From: Methylomicrobium lacus_A
Lineage (GTDB): Bacteria > Pseudomonadota > Gammaproteobacteria > Methylococcales > Methylomonadaceae
DNA: 64,000 nt
Direction: 5' to 3'
Assembly (NCBI RefSeq): GCF_041897535.1
Contig: NZ_CP169217.1
Coordinates: 558,001 to 622,000 of the forward strand
This document shows, piece after piece, positions 1 through 8,723 of this stretch. Every line of letters begins with the position of its first letter. Position 1 is the first letter of the stretch. The notes beneath the pieces are model-generated. The model was not told the origin of the DNA and searched no databases. It saw only the letters and a program-made list of their open reading frames with translations. The position numbers and the translations under genes were made by a program.

Positions 1-250
1 TTCGGCTGGAGCGAGGAGCGTTTTAAGTTCGGGAGGCTGATTTCGGCCAGAAATCTCTGCAGTAAAGTAGATATCCTCTCCCCTTGTTCCGTTCAAGAAA
101 ACCCATCTCCGTTGCCATAGGTAACGTTCCGTTCCACAGGGCCAACCCCATAAATTCATTACATGAGGGAATGCTAACAAAACCATCACACTTTGCTCAC
201 AACTTAAAACAACAGAGCTAGTAAACTAAGGCAAAATCAAGTTAACACCG
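1..250. other. Left window edge, no gene recognised
   Basis: I see no credible reading frame here on either strand. The stretch may be the tail of an intergenic region whose gene lies outside the window. It runs into the palindromic repeat that precedes the papain-like gene. Confidence 0.5.
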
Positions 251-438
251 TGCTGGGGGTTGGGCAATGCCGTTAAGTTAAGAAGAAAGCTTCCTCTCCT
301 GCTGGAGAGGGTTGGGGTGATGAGGATCAAAAATAAGGAAAAATACTTTATTTTGCCCCCCTCATCCCAGCCTTCTCCCGGAGGGAGAAGGAGCGAAGCT
401 ACTCTTAACTTAACAGCATTTGTGTGTTGGGGATTGGG
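251..438. repeat. MITE-like palindromic element
   Basis: An 18-bp arm at 266-283 (AATGCCGTTAAGTTAAGA) is matched in inverted orientation at 403-420 with one mismatch. Inside it are a second pair of arms rich in CTCTCC/GGAGAG and GGTTGGGGTGATGAGG facing CCTCATCCCAGCC, so the whole unit can fold on itself. Just outside, TGCTGGGGGTTGGG (251-264) and TGTTGGGGATTGGG (425-438) form a near-direct repeat that could be a target duplication. No transposase is encoded. The layout is that of a non-autonomous palindromic element. It ends about 17 bp before the start of the papain-like gene, so it may also affect that gene's transcription. Confidence 0.6.
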
Positions 439-454
439 TTTATGGAGCTCTGCG

Positions 455-2535
455 ATGCCGACTAAAACCACAACGTTTGGTAAAAATAACCTGGTATTGG
501 ATGCGCGGCCGGATCGTCTGGAGTTGCGCGATATCGTTTACCAAGCTCCCTTAGGCAATCTTCCGCCGGTGTATCCCAGCGAACAAGCGATAGGCAAAAT
601 ACTGCCGGCGTACCTTAAGAACGGACTGATTCTTGACCAAGGTGCGAAAGGCGCTTGTACCAGCTTTGGTTTGGCCGCGGTGGTTAATTATTTGCTCTGG
701 CTGGACGCCTTTCGGGCCGGTAATTCTTTCGCGAAAAAGGACTTGGTCAGCACCCGTATGCTCTATCATCTGGCGCGCTTTTATGATGAATGGGAAGGCG
801 AGGATTACGAAGGCTCCAGTTGCCGGGGGGCTCTGAAGGGCTGGCATCGTCACGGCGTCTGCCTGGAAACCTTGTGGCCCTACAAGAAAGGCAAGTTCGT
901 GCGCCCCAAGAGCGGTTGGGACGAAGACGCCCTGACCCGGCCATTGGGAGTCTATTACAGGATCAACAAGGACTCCGTGGTCGACATGCAGGCGGCGGTC
1001 AAGGAGGTGGGGGCTATCTATGTTTCGTCCCAGGTGCACGCAGGCTGGAATTTTAGCGTCGATAAAGGAGATATCAAATCGCATGCTGATCTTCCCCCCA
1101 TCGAACATAGCGAGGAAATTCTTGGGGGGCACGCTTTCGCGATAGTGGGCTACAACCAGAAAGGCTTTGTGGTACAAAACTCTTGGGGTGCGAGCTGGGG
1201 CCGGAATGGCTTCGCCATCCTCACCTACCAGGATTGGGTTAAATATGGCAGTGATGCCTGGGCCGTTTCGATGGGGGTGCCGGTAGTGCATCCTACAACC
1301 CAAAAACCCGCGCTCGCAGGCCTCCTGCGCCGCGGCAATCTTCTCGCCTCTATTTCCATTCTAGGGTTTGACGGCGCCCCCGATTCGCTTGCCAAACGCA
1401 CCGATGTCTGGAATTCGGCCCAAGCTTACCAGCACACCTTGGTCACGGGCAATAACGGCCTGATTATCAACCGGCTGCCGCAGTTGGAAGATGCCGCCGA
1501 TGCGGTCAAATATTTAGGCTATGAGCAGCCGCTGAAATGGTTCAAAAAGCAGACGGGTGACGGTAAATGGCGGCTGGCGATCTATGCCCATGGTGGACTG
1601 AACTCGGAAGCGGACTCCATCCAGCGTATTAGAGTGCTAGGCCCTAATTTCCAAAATAATGGGATTTATCCGCTGTTCGTTACCTGGAAAAGCGGCTGGA
1701 GCGAGATTCTGGCGAACATGCTCGAAGACGCCTTAAAAGGTATCTTCGGAGCGGCGGGCCTGCCACAGCAGGGTCTTGGCGATGCCTTCATCGAAGCCAG
1801 CGACCGCGCCTTGGAATCGGCTTGCCGGTATATCGTTGCGCGCGGTCTGTGGTCGGAGATGAAGGAGAATGTGGAGCGTTCGGCAGACACGGGAGGCGGG
1901 TTAAGCGCGCTAGGAAAACAAATCAATGCACTGGCCGAGGCCTCCGGCGGCAAGCTGGAGGTGCACATGATCGGCCACTCGGCAGGCTCTTTCGTAACCG
2001 GACGGCTTCTCAGCGAACTCGCCAATCAGCAACTCAATACGGCAAGCTGTACCCTGTTCGCCCCGGCCTGCGACTTGGCTCTTTTGCTCTCCGCCACTAC
2101 CGGAAGGCCTTGGACAATGGCAACCTGGCCAGCGCCCAATTCAAGATTCACGCGCTTTCGGACAGCCTGGAATTGGACGACACCGTAGGCCCTAACCGCA
2201 AATCCCTCCTTTATCTCGTCAGCCGCGCCCTGGAACGCGTCCACAAGACCCCGCTGCTGGGCATGGAGAAAGCCTTCGCATCCAAGGAACCCATCGAGGA
2301 ATTATGGAATAAGGATGCATCTATCCTGGAGGATGTAAAGGAATGGCGGAAATTCTATGCAACAACGGCCCAAGGGACATTGACTATCCTCAAAGACAAA
2401 CAGGTCAACACGGGAACACGCCTCATTGAGAGTAGTCATGGGTGTTTCGACAACAGCCTAATACATATTCAGGACGCGATTGAACGCATCCTGGTAGGCG
2501 GTTTGATAGCACCTCTGTCGTCTTTAGATTATTGA
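455..2535 (+). pseudogene. Papain-like (C1) protease fused to alpha/beta hydrolase, frameshifted
   Basis: The start at 455 is preceded by GGAG (443-446). The N-terminal ~280 residues are a C1 papain fold: the Gln-Gly...Cys motif places the catalytic Cys at residue 68, His is at 226 (GGHAFAIVGY), and Asn is at 242 (VQNSWGASWG). After a linker, residues ~360-570 look like an alpha/beta hydrolase, with AHGG and the nucleophile elbow GHSAG (Ser 509). Near 2070-2090 the frame changes by -1. The first frame runs to 2188 with an unrelated tail, while the homologous-looking continuation (ALRHY..., LSDSLELDD, RKSLLYLVSRAL) is read in the other frame to 2535. Both catalytic sets lie before the shift, so a truncated product could keep activity. 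There is no signal peptide. The cause may be real decay or a one-base sequencing error. Confidence 0.75.
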
Positions 2536-2703
2536 TTTTTATATTTATCGGTGATGAGACTTTACAGGAGCGATCAAACCCAGCGCACATTGCCATTTTA
2601 AATCATAGAAATTGTCGGACATAAAAAACATGCCCTACCTACCCGAATTAAACAGATGTGAGTATGTCAACTGTATTCAGTTTAACGACAGGAACGAACT
2701 ACC

Positions 2704-3957
2704 ATGAGGTATGCCATATTTAACAAACCAGTTTCAGCTCACGAAAGGGCATTACTATTTTCTTGTTTTCTTTTGTTCAGTGGATGTAATGCCAATTACC
2801 ACTCTATCTTTCGAACTACAAAGGGCGACGGATACAAAATTGCATTCACTGATGCCAAGCAATCCGCCACAATTATAAAAATGGGCAAGGATGGGGTTAT
2901 GAGAGCCTGCGCTGCCAAGAGCCCCGATGTATTTCAGGCCTTAAGTACAGCGTTCAGTGGCAACCTAAGCGCCGAAGAAACAGCAGGCATTGCGGCAAAA
3001 ATGGCAGGTGCTGGCTCTTCAGCTGAATCAGCCGCATCATTCCGTCTGCACACCCAGCTTACCGATACCCAAAATGAATTGCTCTATCAGCTCTGCGTGA
3101 ATTCACTAAATAACACGATTACCGGCGATCAATTAGCAACTGAGCTGCATCGCTATCAAAACACGATGGTAACGATGCTTGCTATTGAGCAACTAACTGG
3201 CTATGCTAGACCCGCTCTCGTCACTTTAGGTGGCGGCAAAAGTACGACGGGTTCTGCCGAGGACATTGCCAAAATACAATCATCTCTTGATGCTGCTCGT
3301 ACAAATGAAGAAAAGTATAAAGGTAGCTATGAAAAAGCAAGCGCTACGTTATCAGAAAAACAAGGCGTTTATGATAAAGCTAAAGCAGAGAGCGAGTCTG
3401 CCCCGACTGATACAACTAAAAAGGCAGCCTTGAAGAAAGCAGAAGATGACCTAACGGCGACGATGAGTGAAAGAACTAAATTTGAAAAACTATGGAAGGA
3501 TGCGACTGATAATAGAAAAGGCATCGAATCGGCAAGAGATCAAGTGCTAACAGATTTATCGACAAACAGCGGCGGCGCGACAGCTAGTTTTAGCCAACCA
3601 AGCATTATTTCTATAGGAACCGATGCGAATACAGCGGAAAAGATTACATCCGCTATCAAATCTTTGCAAGATATGCACTTGCACCAGACATTTACTACTG
3701 ATGAATGTTTGTCTTTCCTTTTTCACCCTACCAATAAAAGCTTGCAAAATGATTACCTTATTACAAAGCTCAATGATTTCTGCTTTTCGCATATACAGGA
3801 AGTTGATAAATATAAGTTACTAGACCTGTTGATTACTAAGGGCTGCGCATTCTCTACCAATAAGGAGGGTAATATCGAAGTCAAGGAATGTAAAAATCCT
3901 GGAAACGACATCCCAAACCCTCCTAATTATGCTCCTCCTAACTATTATCCTGGATAG
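2704..3957 (+). CDS. Predicted lipoprotein with coiled-coil, unknown function
   Basis: The N-terminus carries a hydrophobic stretch ending in a lipobox (LLFSGC, Cys near residue 28), so it should be a lipid-anchored envelope protein of 417 residues. The middle (residues ~190-290) is rich in Lys, Glu, Ala and Asp and looks like an alpha-helical coiled coil (KYKGSYEKASATLSEK). The C-terminus ends in a Pro/Asn/Tyr-rich tail (NPPNYAPPNYYPG). The DNA is AT-rich compared with the housekeeping genes further right, which suggests acquisition. It lies ~170 bp after the papain fusion and ~60 bp before another exported protein, possibly as one unit. I do not recognise a family. Confidence 0.7.
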   Translation: MRYAIFNKPVSAHERALLFSCFLLFSGCNANYHSIFRTTKGDGYKIAFTDAKQSATIIKMGKDGVMRACAAKSPDVFQALSTAFSGNLSAEETAGIAAKMAGAGSSAESAASFRLHTQLTDTQNELLYQLCVNSLNNTITGDQLATELHRYQNTMVTMLAIEQLTGYARPALVTLGGGKSTTGSAEDIAKIQSSLDAARTNEEKYKGSYEKASATLSEKQGVYDKAKAESESAPTDTTKKAALKKAEDDLTATMSERTKFEKLWKDATDNRKGIESARDQVLTDLSTNSGGATASFSQPSIISIGTDANTAEKITSAIKSLQDMHLHQTFTTDECLSFLFHPTNKSLQNDYLITKLNDFCFSHIQEVDKYKLLDLLITKGCAFSTNKEGNIEVKECKNPGNDIPNPPNYAPPNYYPG

Positions 3958-4015
3958 CGGATATCGTATTTTTTTGTGTGAATCAATTGTCATATCGCTT
4001 TAAATGAGGCTAGCT

Positions 4016-5407
4016 ATGCTCAATCATTGGTTAAAATTAACTACATTTTCATATGCTATGTTAATTAGCCCAGTTATAGCTGAGCAAATGATTTCCGAAC
4101 AAATCCTTGGGAGTATTCAGCTAGAAGGACTTAAAGCAGGGGCGCATGTCCTACCCTCCAAGGGAGACAACTATGCTGCCAGAGAGCGGGTCGGAAGCAT
4201 GGAACGATATGTAACCCTACAGGGGCCGGGCCCATCCTTCGACAGAATCTTTCCTGGCGCCGTCTGGATTCAAGGCCGACTGGTTTATTTTGCAGCCAAA
4301 GGTGGCAAAAATTATCTTGTAGATGGCCCCAAGAGCATACTTATCAATGGCTCGCCTATATCACCACTAATTTCACAAAGAATATTACCGTCTTCCGACT
4401 TCAATCACTACGTAGCCTTTTTCTCTGATTCAAAAACAGTAGGATGGTACAAAAATGGTAATTTGCAGCCTTCAAGATTTGATCGATTGCATGATGTTCC
4501 AACTAATTCCCCAACATCAACACCCATTTTCATCGCAGCAAAGAACTGCTTAATGTCGGTAATTGGAAATCCAGCTTCAGCTAAAATGAATTGGGACCTT
4601 CTGCGTTGGATATCATCGACAGATGATGGTGTTGCAACCTTCGTTTATGGCGACAAGGCGGGGCGTACTCTTCTCCATCAAAATGGGAAAGAAATTTTTG
4701 ACGAACCAATTGAGGCCTTCGTATTTAGCAGGGATGGAAAGCGATGGCTAACAGTTGTCGATAGAACAATCGATGGAGCCGATAAAGTTGAGCTTATAGA
4801 CAACGGCAAGCCAGTGGCCGAGGCTGATGTCGACAAATCACGTCAACAACTTTATTTATCTTCAGACGGATCAACATGGACGTGGATAATTTATTCAGAA
4901 AATGCTCTTTCCGCAACTCTCAAACAATCTGGAAAGCCTGATCGAAAGTTGCCATTCGCACCAATAGAATATGAATTTTACCTATCAGACGACGGTCTTC
5001 GCGAGGCGTATCCTACTCGAACGGCGGATAATCCCCCCCGTATTCAGTTTGTCGTCAATGGGATTAACGTTGCGTCTTCTCCGGCATTGATCGGTAAATC
5101 CTTTCGCTTTGGCCCGGGACAGTCATTCGCCTACAAAACCGGAGAAGGTGATTCCAAATGGATTGTTAGTCATTTAGGTACAGGAACGAAATTTGATGAA
5201 GTAAGCAGCGTGTTATTTTTGCCAAATGGGCGACCTGTATATGGTGCAAGTAATAACAGCGAACATTTCATAGTCCTCGGATTAACTGTGTTAAAAATGC
5301 CTGTTGACGATCTTTTTTACACAAGCACACTTCGAATTGAAGACTCTAAAGTTAAAGTTCTAGGAAAACGTGGTAATGACATTGTTGCGTTGACTATTGC
5401 TGATTAA
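4016..5407 (+). CDS. Exported protein, possible beta-propeller, unknown function
   Basis: I place the start at 4016 because TGAGG at 4005-4009 gives a proper ribosome site; an ATG at 4004 is in frame but overlaps that site. The N-terminus is a signal peptide ending near SPVIAEQ. The mature part (~440 residues) has repeated blocks where a short strand is followed by a 'SxDGxxW' type turn (FSRDGKRWLTVV, LSSDGSTWTW, LSDDGLREAY), as in WD40/PD40-like propellers. No catalytic motif is visible. Codon and base use are AT-rich like its neighbours. The role is unknown. Its place between a lipoprotein and a broken secreted metalloprotease suggests an envelope or extracellular function. Confidence 0.65.
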   Translation: MLNHWLKLTTFSYAMLISPVIAEQMISEQILGSIQLEGLKAGAHVLPSKGDNYAARERVGSMERYVTLQGPGPSFDRIFPGAVWIQGRLVYFAAKGGKNYLVDGPKSILINGSPISPLISQRILPSSDFNHYVAFFSDSKTVGWYKNGNLQPSRFDRLHDVPTNSPTSTPIFIAAKNCLMSVIGNPASAKMNWDLLRWISSTDDGVATFVYGDKAGRTLLHQNGKEIFDEPIEAFVFSRDGKRWLTVVDRTIDGADKVELIDNGKPVAEADVDKSRQQLYLSSDGSTWTWIIYSENALSATLKQSGKPDRKLPFAPIEYEFYLSDDGLREAYPTRTADNPPRIQFVVNGINVASSPALIGKSFRFGPGQSFAYKTGEGDSKWIVSHLGTGTKFDEVSSVLFLPNGRPVYGASNNSEHFIVLGLTVLKMPVDDLFYTSTLRIEDSKVKVLGKRGNDIVALTIAD

Positions 5408-5558
5408 TTAGTTTTACGGTTATTTCGAAACAAACGGCATAGATTGGTTTGCGACTTTTTCGCAATCTATCGAATACCTGAAAATGTTGAATTACCAAAA
5501 AAAGGTAATTCAACCTTCAGAATTAGAATCTCATAAATTAAGATGAAAGGAGATGGCT

Positions 5559-6695
5559 ATGACTAAAAAATCCACTATAGATAAACCGGAAAAAACAATA
5601 TCGTCAGTGACGACTCCACGTTATTGTCGAATGCCTGAGGATATTGAAAAGCCATTCGATCCCGGTGTTAATCCACATCGAGCTCGTCTCATCAGGGAGT
5701 CGGCTAAGAAATGGGCAAACGGCACCATACTTCATTATTATTTCTTCGATAAAGCTACCGATGGCGAAAACATAACATTAGCAAACGGTACCAGCAAATG
5801 GGTTAAATGGGCTACCAACGAAGCTGAAAAAAACGTTGTTCGTGCTGCGTTTAAGCATTGGAAAGATGTAGGTATCGGTCTTGAATTCATGGAAGTAACA
5901 AATCGTCAGGATGCCGAAATTCGTATTGGTTTTATGCTGGGTGATGGAGCATGGTCTTACATTGGGCGTGATGTGTTGACTCATGGGGCCGACGAATGAA
6001 CAATGAATTTTGGTTGGAATTTAACGGAAGCTGCCTCAGAAATCGATACAGCAATACATGAAATCGGTCATACCCTGGGTTTTCCTCATGAACATCAAAA
6101 TCCCAATTCTGGCATCGCTTGGGATGAAGAAGCGGTTTACCACTCGCTGGCTCAGCCTCCAAACAGCTGGTCACGCGAGGTTACTTTTTGAAATATTATC
6201 CGCAAGATTTCACCTGATACAGTACAAGGTTCTAACTGGGATCCGGACTCGATAATGCATTATCCATTTGAAGCTGGATTAATCAAAGAACCGACAAAAT
6301 ATCGTAACGGACTAAATCCTGCCGGAGGGCTTTCTCAACGAGATTTAACTTGGGTGCGGACATTTTATCCTCCGTTGACCGTCGCAGACTATACCGATTT
6401 GAAACCATTTGAATCGGTTCAACTCACAATTGAAGCAGGGCAACAAAAAAATTTTTATATTAAGCCAAATGCGACACGCAAATATGAATTAAAAACTTTT
6501 GGCGCATCCGACACGTTAATAGTGCTTTTTGAAGATGACGGTGGGCAATTGAAATATGTTAGCGCCGACGATGATAGCGGTGAAGATCGTAACGCCTACT
6601 TGAAATTACAGCTTTTTAAAGATCGCAAGTATGTTTTACGTATCAGATTATATTACGCGGAAAGGAGAGGCGAGACGGCTGTGATGATGTGGTGA
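5559..6695 (+). pseudogene. Astacin-type (M12A) metalloprotease with two in-frame UGA codons
   Basis: AAAGGAG at 5546-5552 is too close to the ATG at 5553, so 5559 is the likelier start. One reading frame continues from here to 6695 but meets TGA at 5997-5999 and again at 6189-6191. Across these stops the protein reads as one metzincin: the zinc site HEIGHTLGFPHE lies at ~6057-6092, and the Met-turn SIMHYPF at ~6249-6269. It ends in a PPC-like beta-rich C-terminal part (residues ~285-375, 'QKNFYIKPN', 'DDDSGEDRN'). No signal peptide is obvious. Trp is encoded by TGG throughout, so UGA is not used as a Trp codon here. Both stops precede an essential element: the first lies upstream of the zinc site and the second upstream of the Met-turn. 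Only read-through could give an active enzyme. Decay is the simple explanation. Confidence 0.75.
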
Positions 6696-6911
6696 AATAC
6701 TATCAGACTGATGACATAGTCGACATAACCAAGAATAAGCTGTCGAAAACACACCGTTCGCGGTTAATGAACCTCATATCATAGCCTATCTAACCTACTT
6801 ACAGTGGAATTAAGTTACCTTATTTAAACTGAGTGATATTGTACTAAACAACCACCCGCTAAAGGTGGGTTGGTTCGAATTTCTGACTGAAAGCCAGGAT
6901 ATGCAGCCAGG

Positions 6912-6957
6912 ATAATGGAGTCAGGTTAAATTACATAAATTAACCTGACTCCATTAT
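6912..6957. repeat. Perfect 18-bp palindrome
   Basis: ATAATGGAGTCAGGTTAA at 6912-6929 is repeated as its exact reverse complement at 6940-6957 around a 10-base loop. The same sequence family recurs downstream of the next gene (8471-8492). It sits in the 320-bp gap between the broken metalloprotease and the lipase. It could act as a terminator-like hairpin or be a REP-type or MITE end. Confidence 0.7.
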
Positions 6958-7015
6958 TCAAGTTGCCGTTAAATAAGAGTAATTTTGTGTAGTCAATAAT
7001 TATCAGGAAAAAACC

Positions 7016-8464
7016 ATGAATAAAGAAGATCATTACAAACAATTAGTATGGAATACATGGGCTGAAAGAATAAAAAAATCTAAATATAAGACAATTTTTT
7101 TACATGGAATAATGGGGGGTGAATTGTATGATGTTGCCGATGATAATACTAGGTGGATAGATTTAGGTGTGTTTGGAGAGGTCGATAGTCTAGAATTTTC
7201 AAAATTAACTCCAGAAGGAGCGGTCGATCTATATGGTCAAAGTATTATTTCGCGCTCGACTATATCGCCACCTGTACTTGGTGACCATTATGGAGATTTT
7301 TTTTCCGATGTGGGGAGAGGTTTGTTTTGTTATGACTGGCGTGACAGCATACCCTTAGAAGCTAAACGGTTATGCAATTTTTTGCGCGAGTTATTAGACC
7401 AGAATGGGCATAACATGCAAAAAGTGTCTTTTGTAACCCACAGTATGGGTGGTTGCGTGTTAATGAACATGCTTTCTAACACAGCAGAATTTGATAATTT
7501 TATAGATAAAATTATTTTCTGCGCGCCGCCGTTTTACGGCGCCTTAAAGCCTATCGATGTAATCGAAAAAGGTGTTGGCACCCCCATTGACTTTCTGATT
7601 AACAATGCTGCATTGAAAAGATCGGCAGCCACCATGCCAGGCCTGTTCCAACTCCTTCCCGCGCATAGCGGGGTGTGGCCATCAAATCCGGTTAATGGCA
7701 TTAATGTAAAATATCCCGTCGCAGGTGAAACATCATTGTTTTATCCTGATGCTTTAATGAATAACGAACGTAAGGATTTACGCCAACAAATTTTAAGTTC
7801 GGCTTGGAAATATTACGATGATTTGCATAAAAACATTCCAAAAATAATCTCACGATTAAGTAATAAAATTAACGTAATTGTCGGACTTAATGGAAAAACA
7901 GCCTACATGGCGAAAAGATATTCTGGAGAATGGCGACTACATACTACTGAAACCCAAAGTATACCACCCGGAAAGATTTCGAATGGGGACGGCACTGTAC
8001 TTTTCCAATCATCAACTTTACCAGGATTGCCAAAGACTCAATATTGGGCGCATATACCACAAACACGGGAAAATTCACATGGTGGCTTAGTAAATGTGCC
8101 GAACGTTAGAGAAGGTATATTAGATTTGCTTAATAATCAGTCTCCACAAACATTACAGGCATTCAATCAATTCAGCGGCGATATATATTTTGGTGATGAA
8201 GTCGCTGGAGCAACGGATCCAAAGCCGACACAAGGTCTCAATTATCTGGAGAGAGCGAAGGTCAGACAAGTTACGCCAATTACACATTGGGGTAAGAAGG
8301 GTTTGAATCCTGGCGGTAATGATGATCATACTTTCTTCCTTACACGGCAAGCAGCCTATAAGGTGCTTGCAGGTGAAAGCTTAACTCGAGCAGCAGAGAG
8401 AATAAATTGTACGCCAAATTTTTTAAGGGAACATATTAGGGATTTATTACTACCATTGCTATAA
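7016..8464 (+). CDS. LCAT-like alpha/beta hydrolase (lipase/acyltransferase)
   Basis: The 482-residue protein begins with an oxyanion-type segment (TIFLHGIMGGELYD). It has a Tyr-Asp-Trp-Arg motif typical of lecithin:cholesterol acyltransferase-like enzymes (CYDWRDS), and a nucleophile elbow THSMGG with Ser 143. Candidate Asp and His partners lie in the second half (GDGTVLFQS; SHGGLVNVP). The last ~40 residues (AGESLTRAAERINC) look like a small helical add-on. There is no signal peptide, so it is probably cytosolic or exported by another route. The DNA is AT-rich. The gene stands alone between two copies of the GATAATGGnnTCAGGTTAAATT repeat, as if delivered as a cassette. The exact substrate cannot be read from the sequence. 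Confidence 0.75.
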   Translation: MNKEDHYKQLVWNTWAERIKKSKYKTIFLHGIMGGELYDVADDNTRWIDLGVFGEVDSLEFSKLTPEGAVDLYGQSIISRSTISPPVLGDHYGDFFSDVGRGLFCYDWRDSIPLEAKRLCNFLRELLDQNGHNMQKVSFVTHSMGGCVLMNMLSNTAEFDNFIDKIIFCAPPFYGALKPIDVIEKGVGTPIDFLINNAALKRSAATMPGLFQLLPAHSGVWPSNPVNGINVKYPVAGETSLFYPDALMNNERKDLRQQILSSAWKYYDDLHKNIPKIISRLSNKINVIVGLNGKTAYMAKRYSGEWRLHTTETQSIPPGKISNGDGTVLFQSSTLPGLPKTQYWAHIPQTRENSHGGLVNVPNVREGILDLLNNQSPQTLQAFNQFSGDIYFGDEVAGATDPKPTQGLNYLERAKVRQVTPITHWGKKGLNPGGNDDHTFFLTRQAAYKVLAGESLTRAAERINCTPNFLREHIRDLLLPLL

Positions 8465-8470
8465 AAATTC

Positions 8471-8492
8471 GATAATGGGCTCAGGTTAAATT
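8471..8492 (+). repeat. Second copy of the GATAATGG..TCAGGTTAAATT repeat
   Basis: GATAATGGGCTCAGGTTAAATT matches the left arm of the 6912-6957 palindrome (6911-6932) at 20 of 22 bases, in the same orientation. It begins 6 bp after the lipase stop codon. The two copies therefore bracket that gene. Confidence 0.65.
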
Positions 8493-8537
8493 GTACGGTT
8501 TATAATACAGAAAGTTTCAACTTACTGCCCAACAGCT

Positions 8538-8640
8538 CTAGCCCGTCTTCTTCGCCTTGACTTGCTGCATGTACCGCAGCGAGTAGATGTAATAAAGCGG
8601 CCCGCTGTCATCCTGCACCGAAACGGGTGGACAGTTTGAA
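8538..8640 (-). pseudogene. Possible C-terminal remnant of a gene cut by the IS110 element
   Basis: On the minus strand an open frame ends at 8538 with a protein-like tail (SGPLYYIYSLRYMQQ, then VKAKKTG). Base composition is GC-rich, unlike the lipase gene beside it. Further upstream on this strand the frame runs into the IS110 left end and loses protein character. I cannot name the family. It could also be a chance reading frame. Confidence 0.25.
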
Positions 8641-8648
8641 TAAAAAGT

Positions 8649-8723
8649 GTCAGCCTCCGAAAGTTGATTAAACAAACACGGGGTCATCCGCAAAGGAAGC
8701 CCCAAAATAACCGGAGGCTGACA
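8649..8723 (+). promoter_or_regulatory. Hairpin masking the transposase ribosome site
   Basis: TGTCAGCCTCCG (8649-8660) and CGGAGGCTGACA (8712-8723) are exact 12-bp inverted repeats. The right arm contains the GGAGG ribosome-binding site (8713-8717) and the A of the transposase start codon. Inside the loop, GGGG (8680-8683) can pair with CCCC (8700-8703). A transcript entering from outside would fold and hide the start site. The structured segment may also belong to the element's left-end non-coding RNA; IS110-group elements encode a bridge RNA there. Confidence 0.6.

Noticed and set aside
226..471. Minus-strand frame over the left palindrome
   Set aside because: It consists mainly of the inverted-repeat sequence and has no start signal.
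5997..6191. Selenocysteine or UGA=Trp recoding in the astacin gene
   Set aside because: Trp is TGG elsewhere in the same gene, the positions are not redox sites, and I see no clear SECIS-like stem after either UGA. Kept as nonsense mutations unless proteomics shows otherwise.
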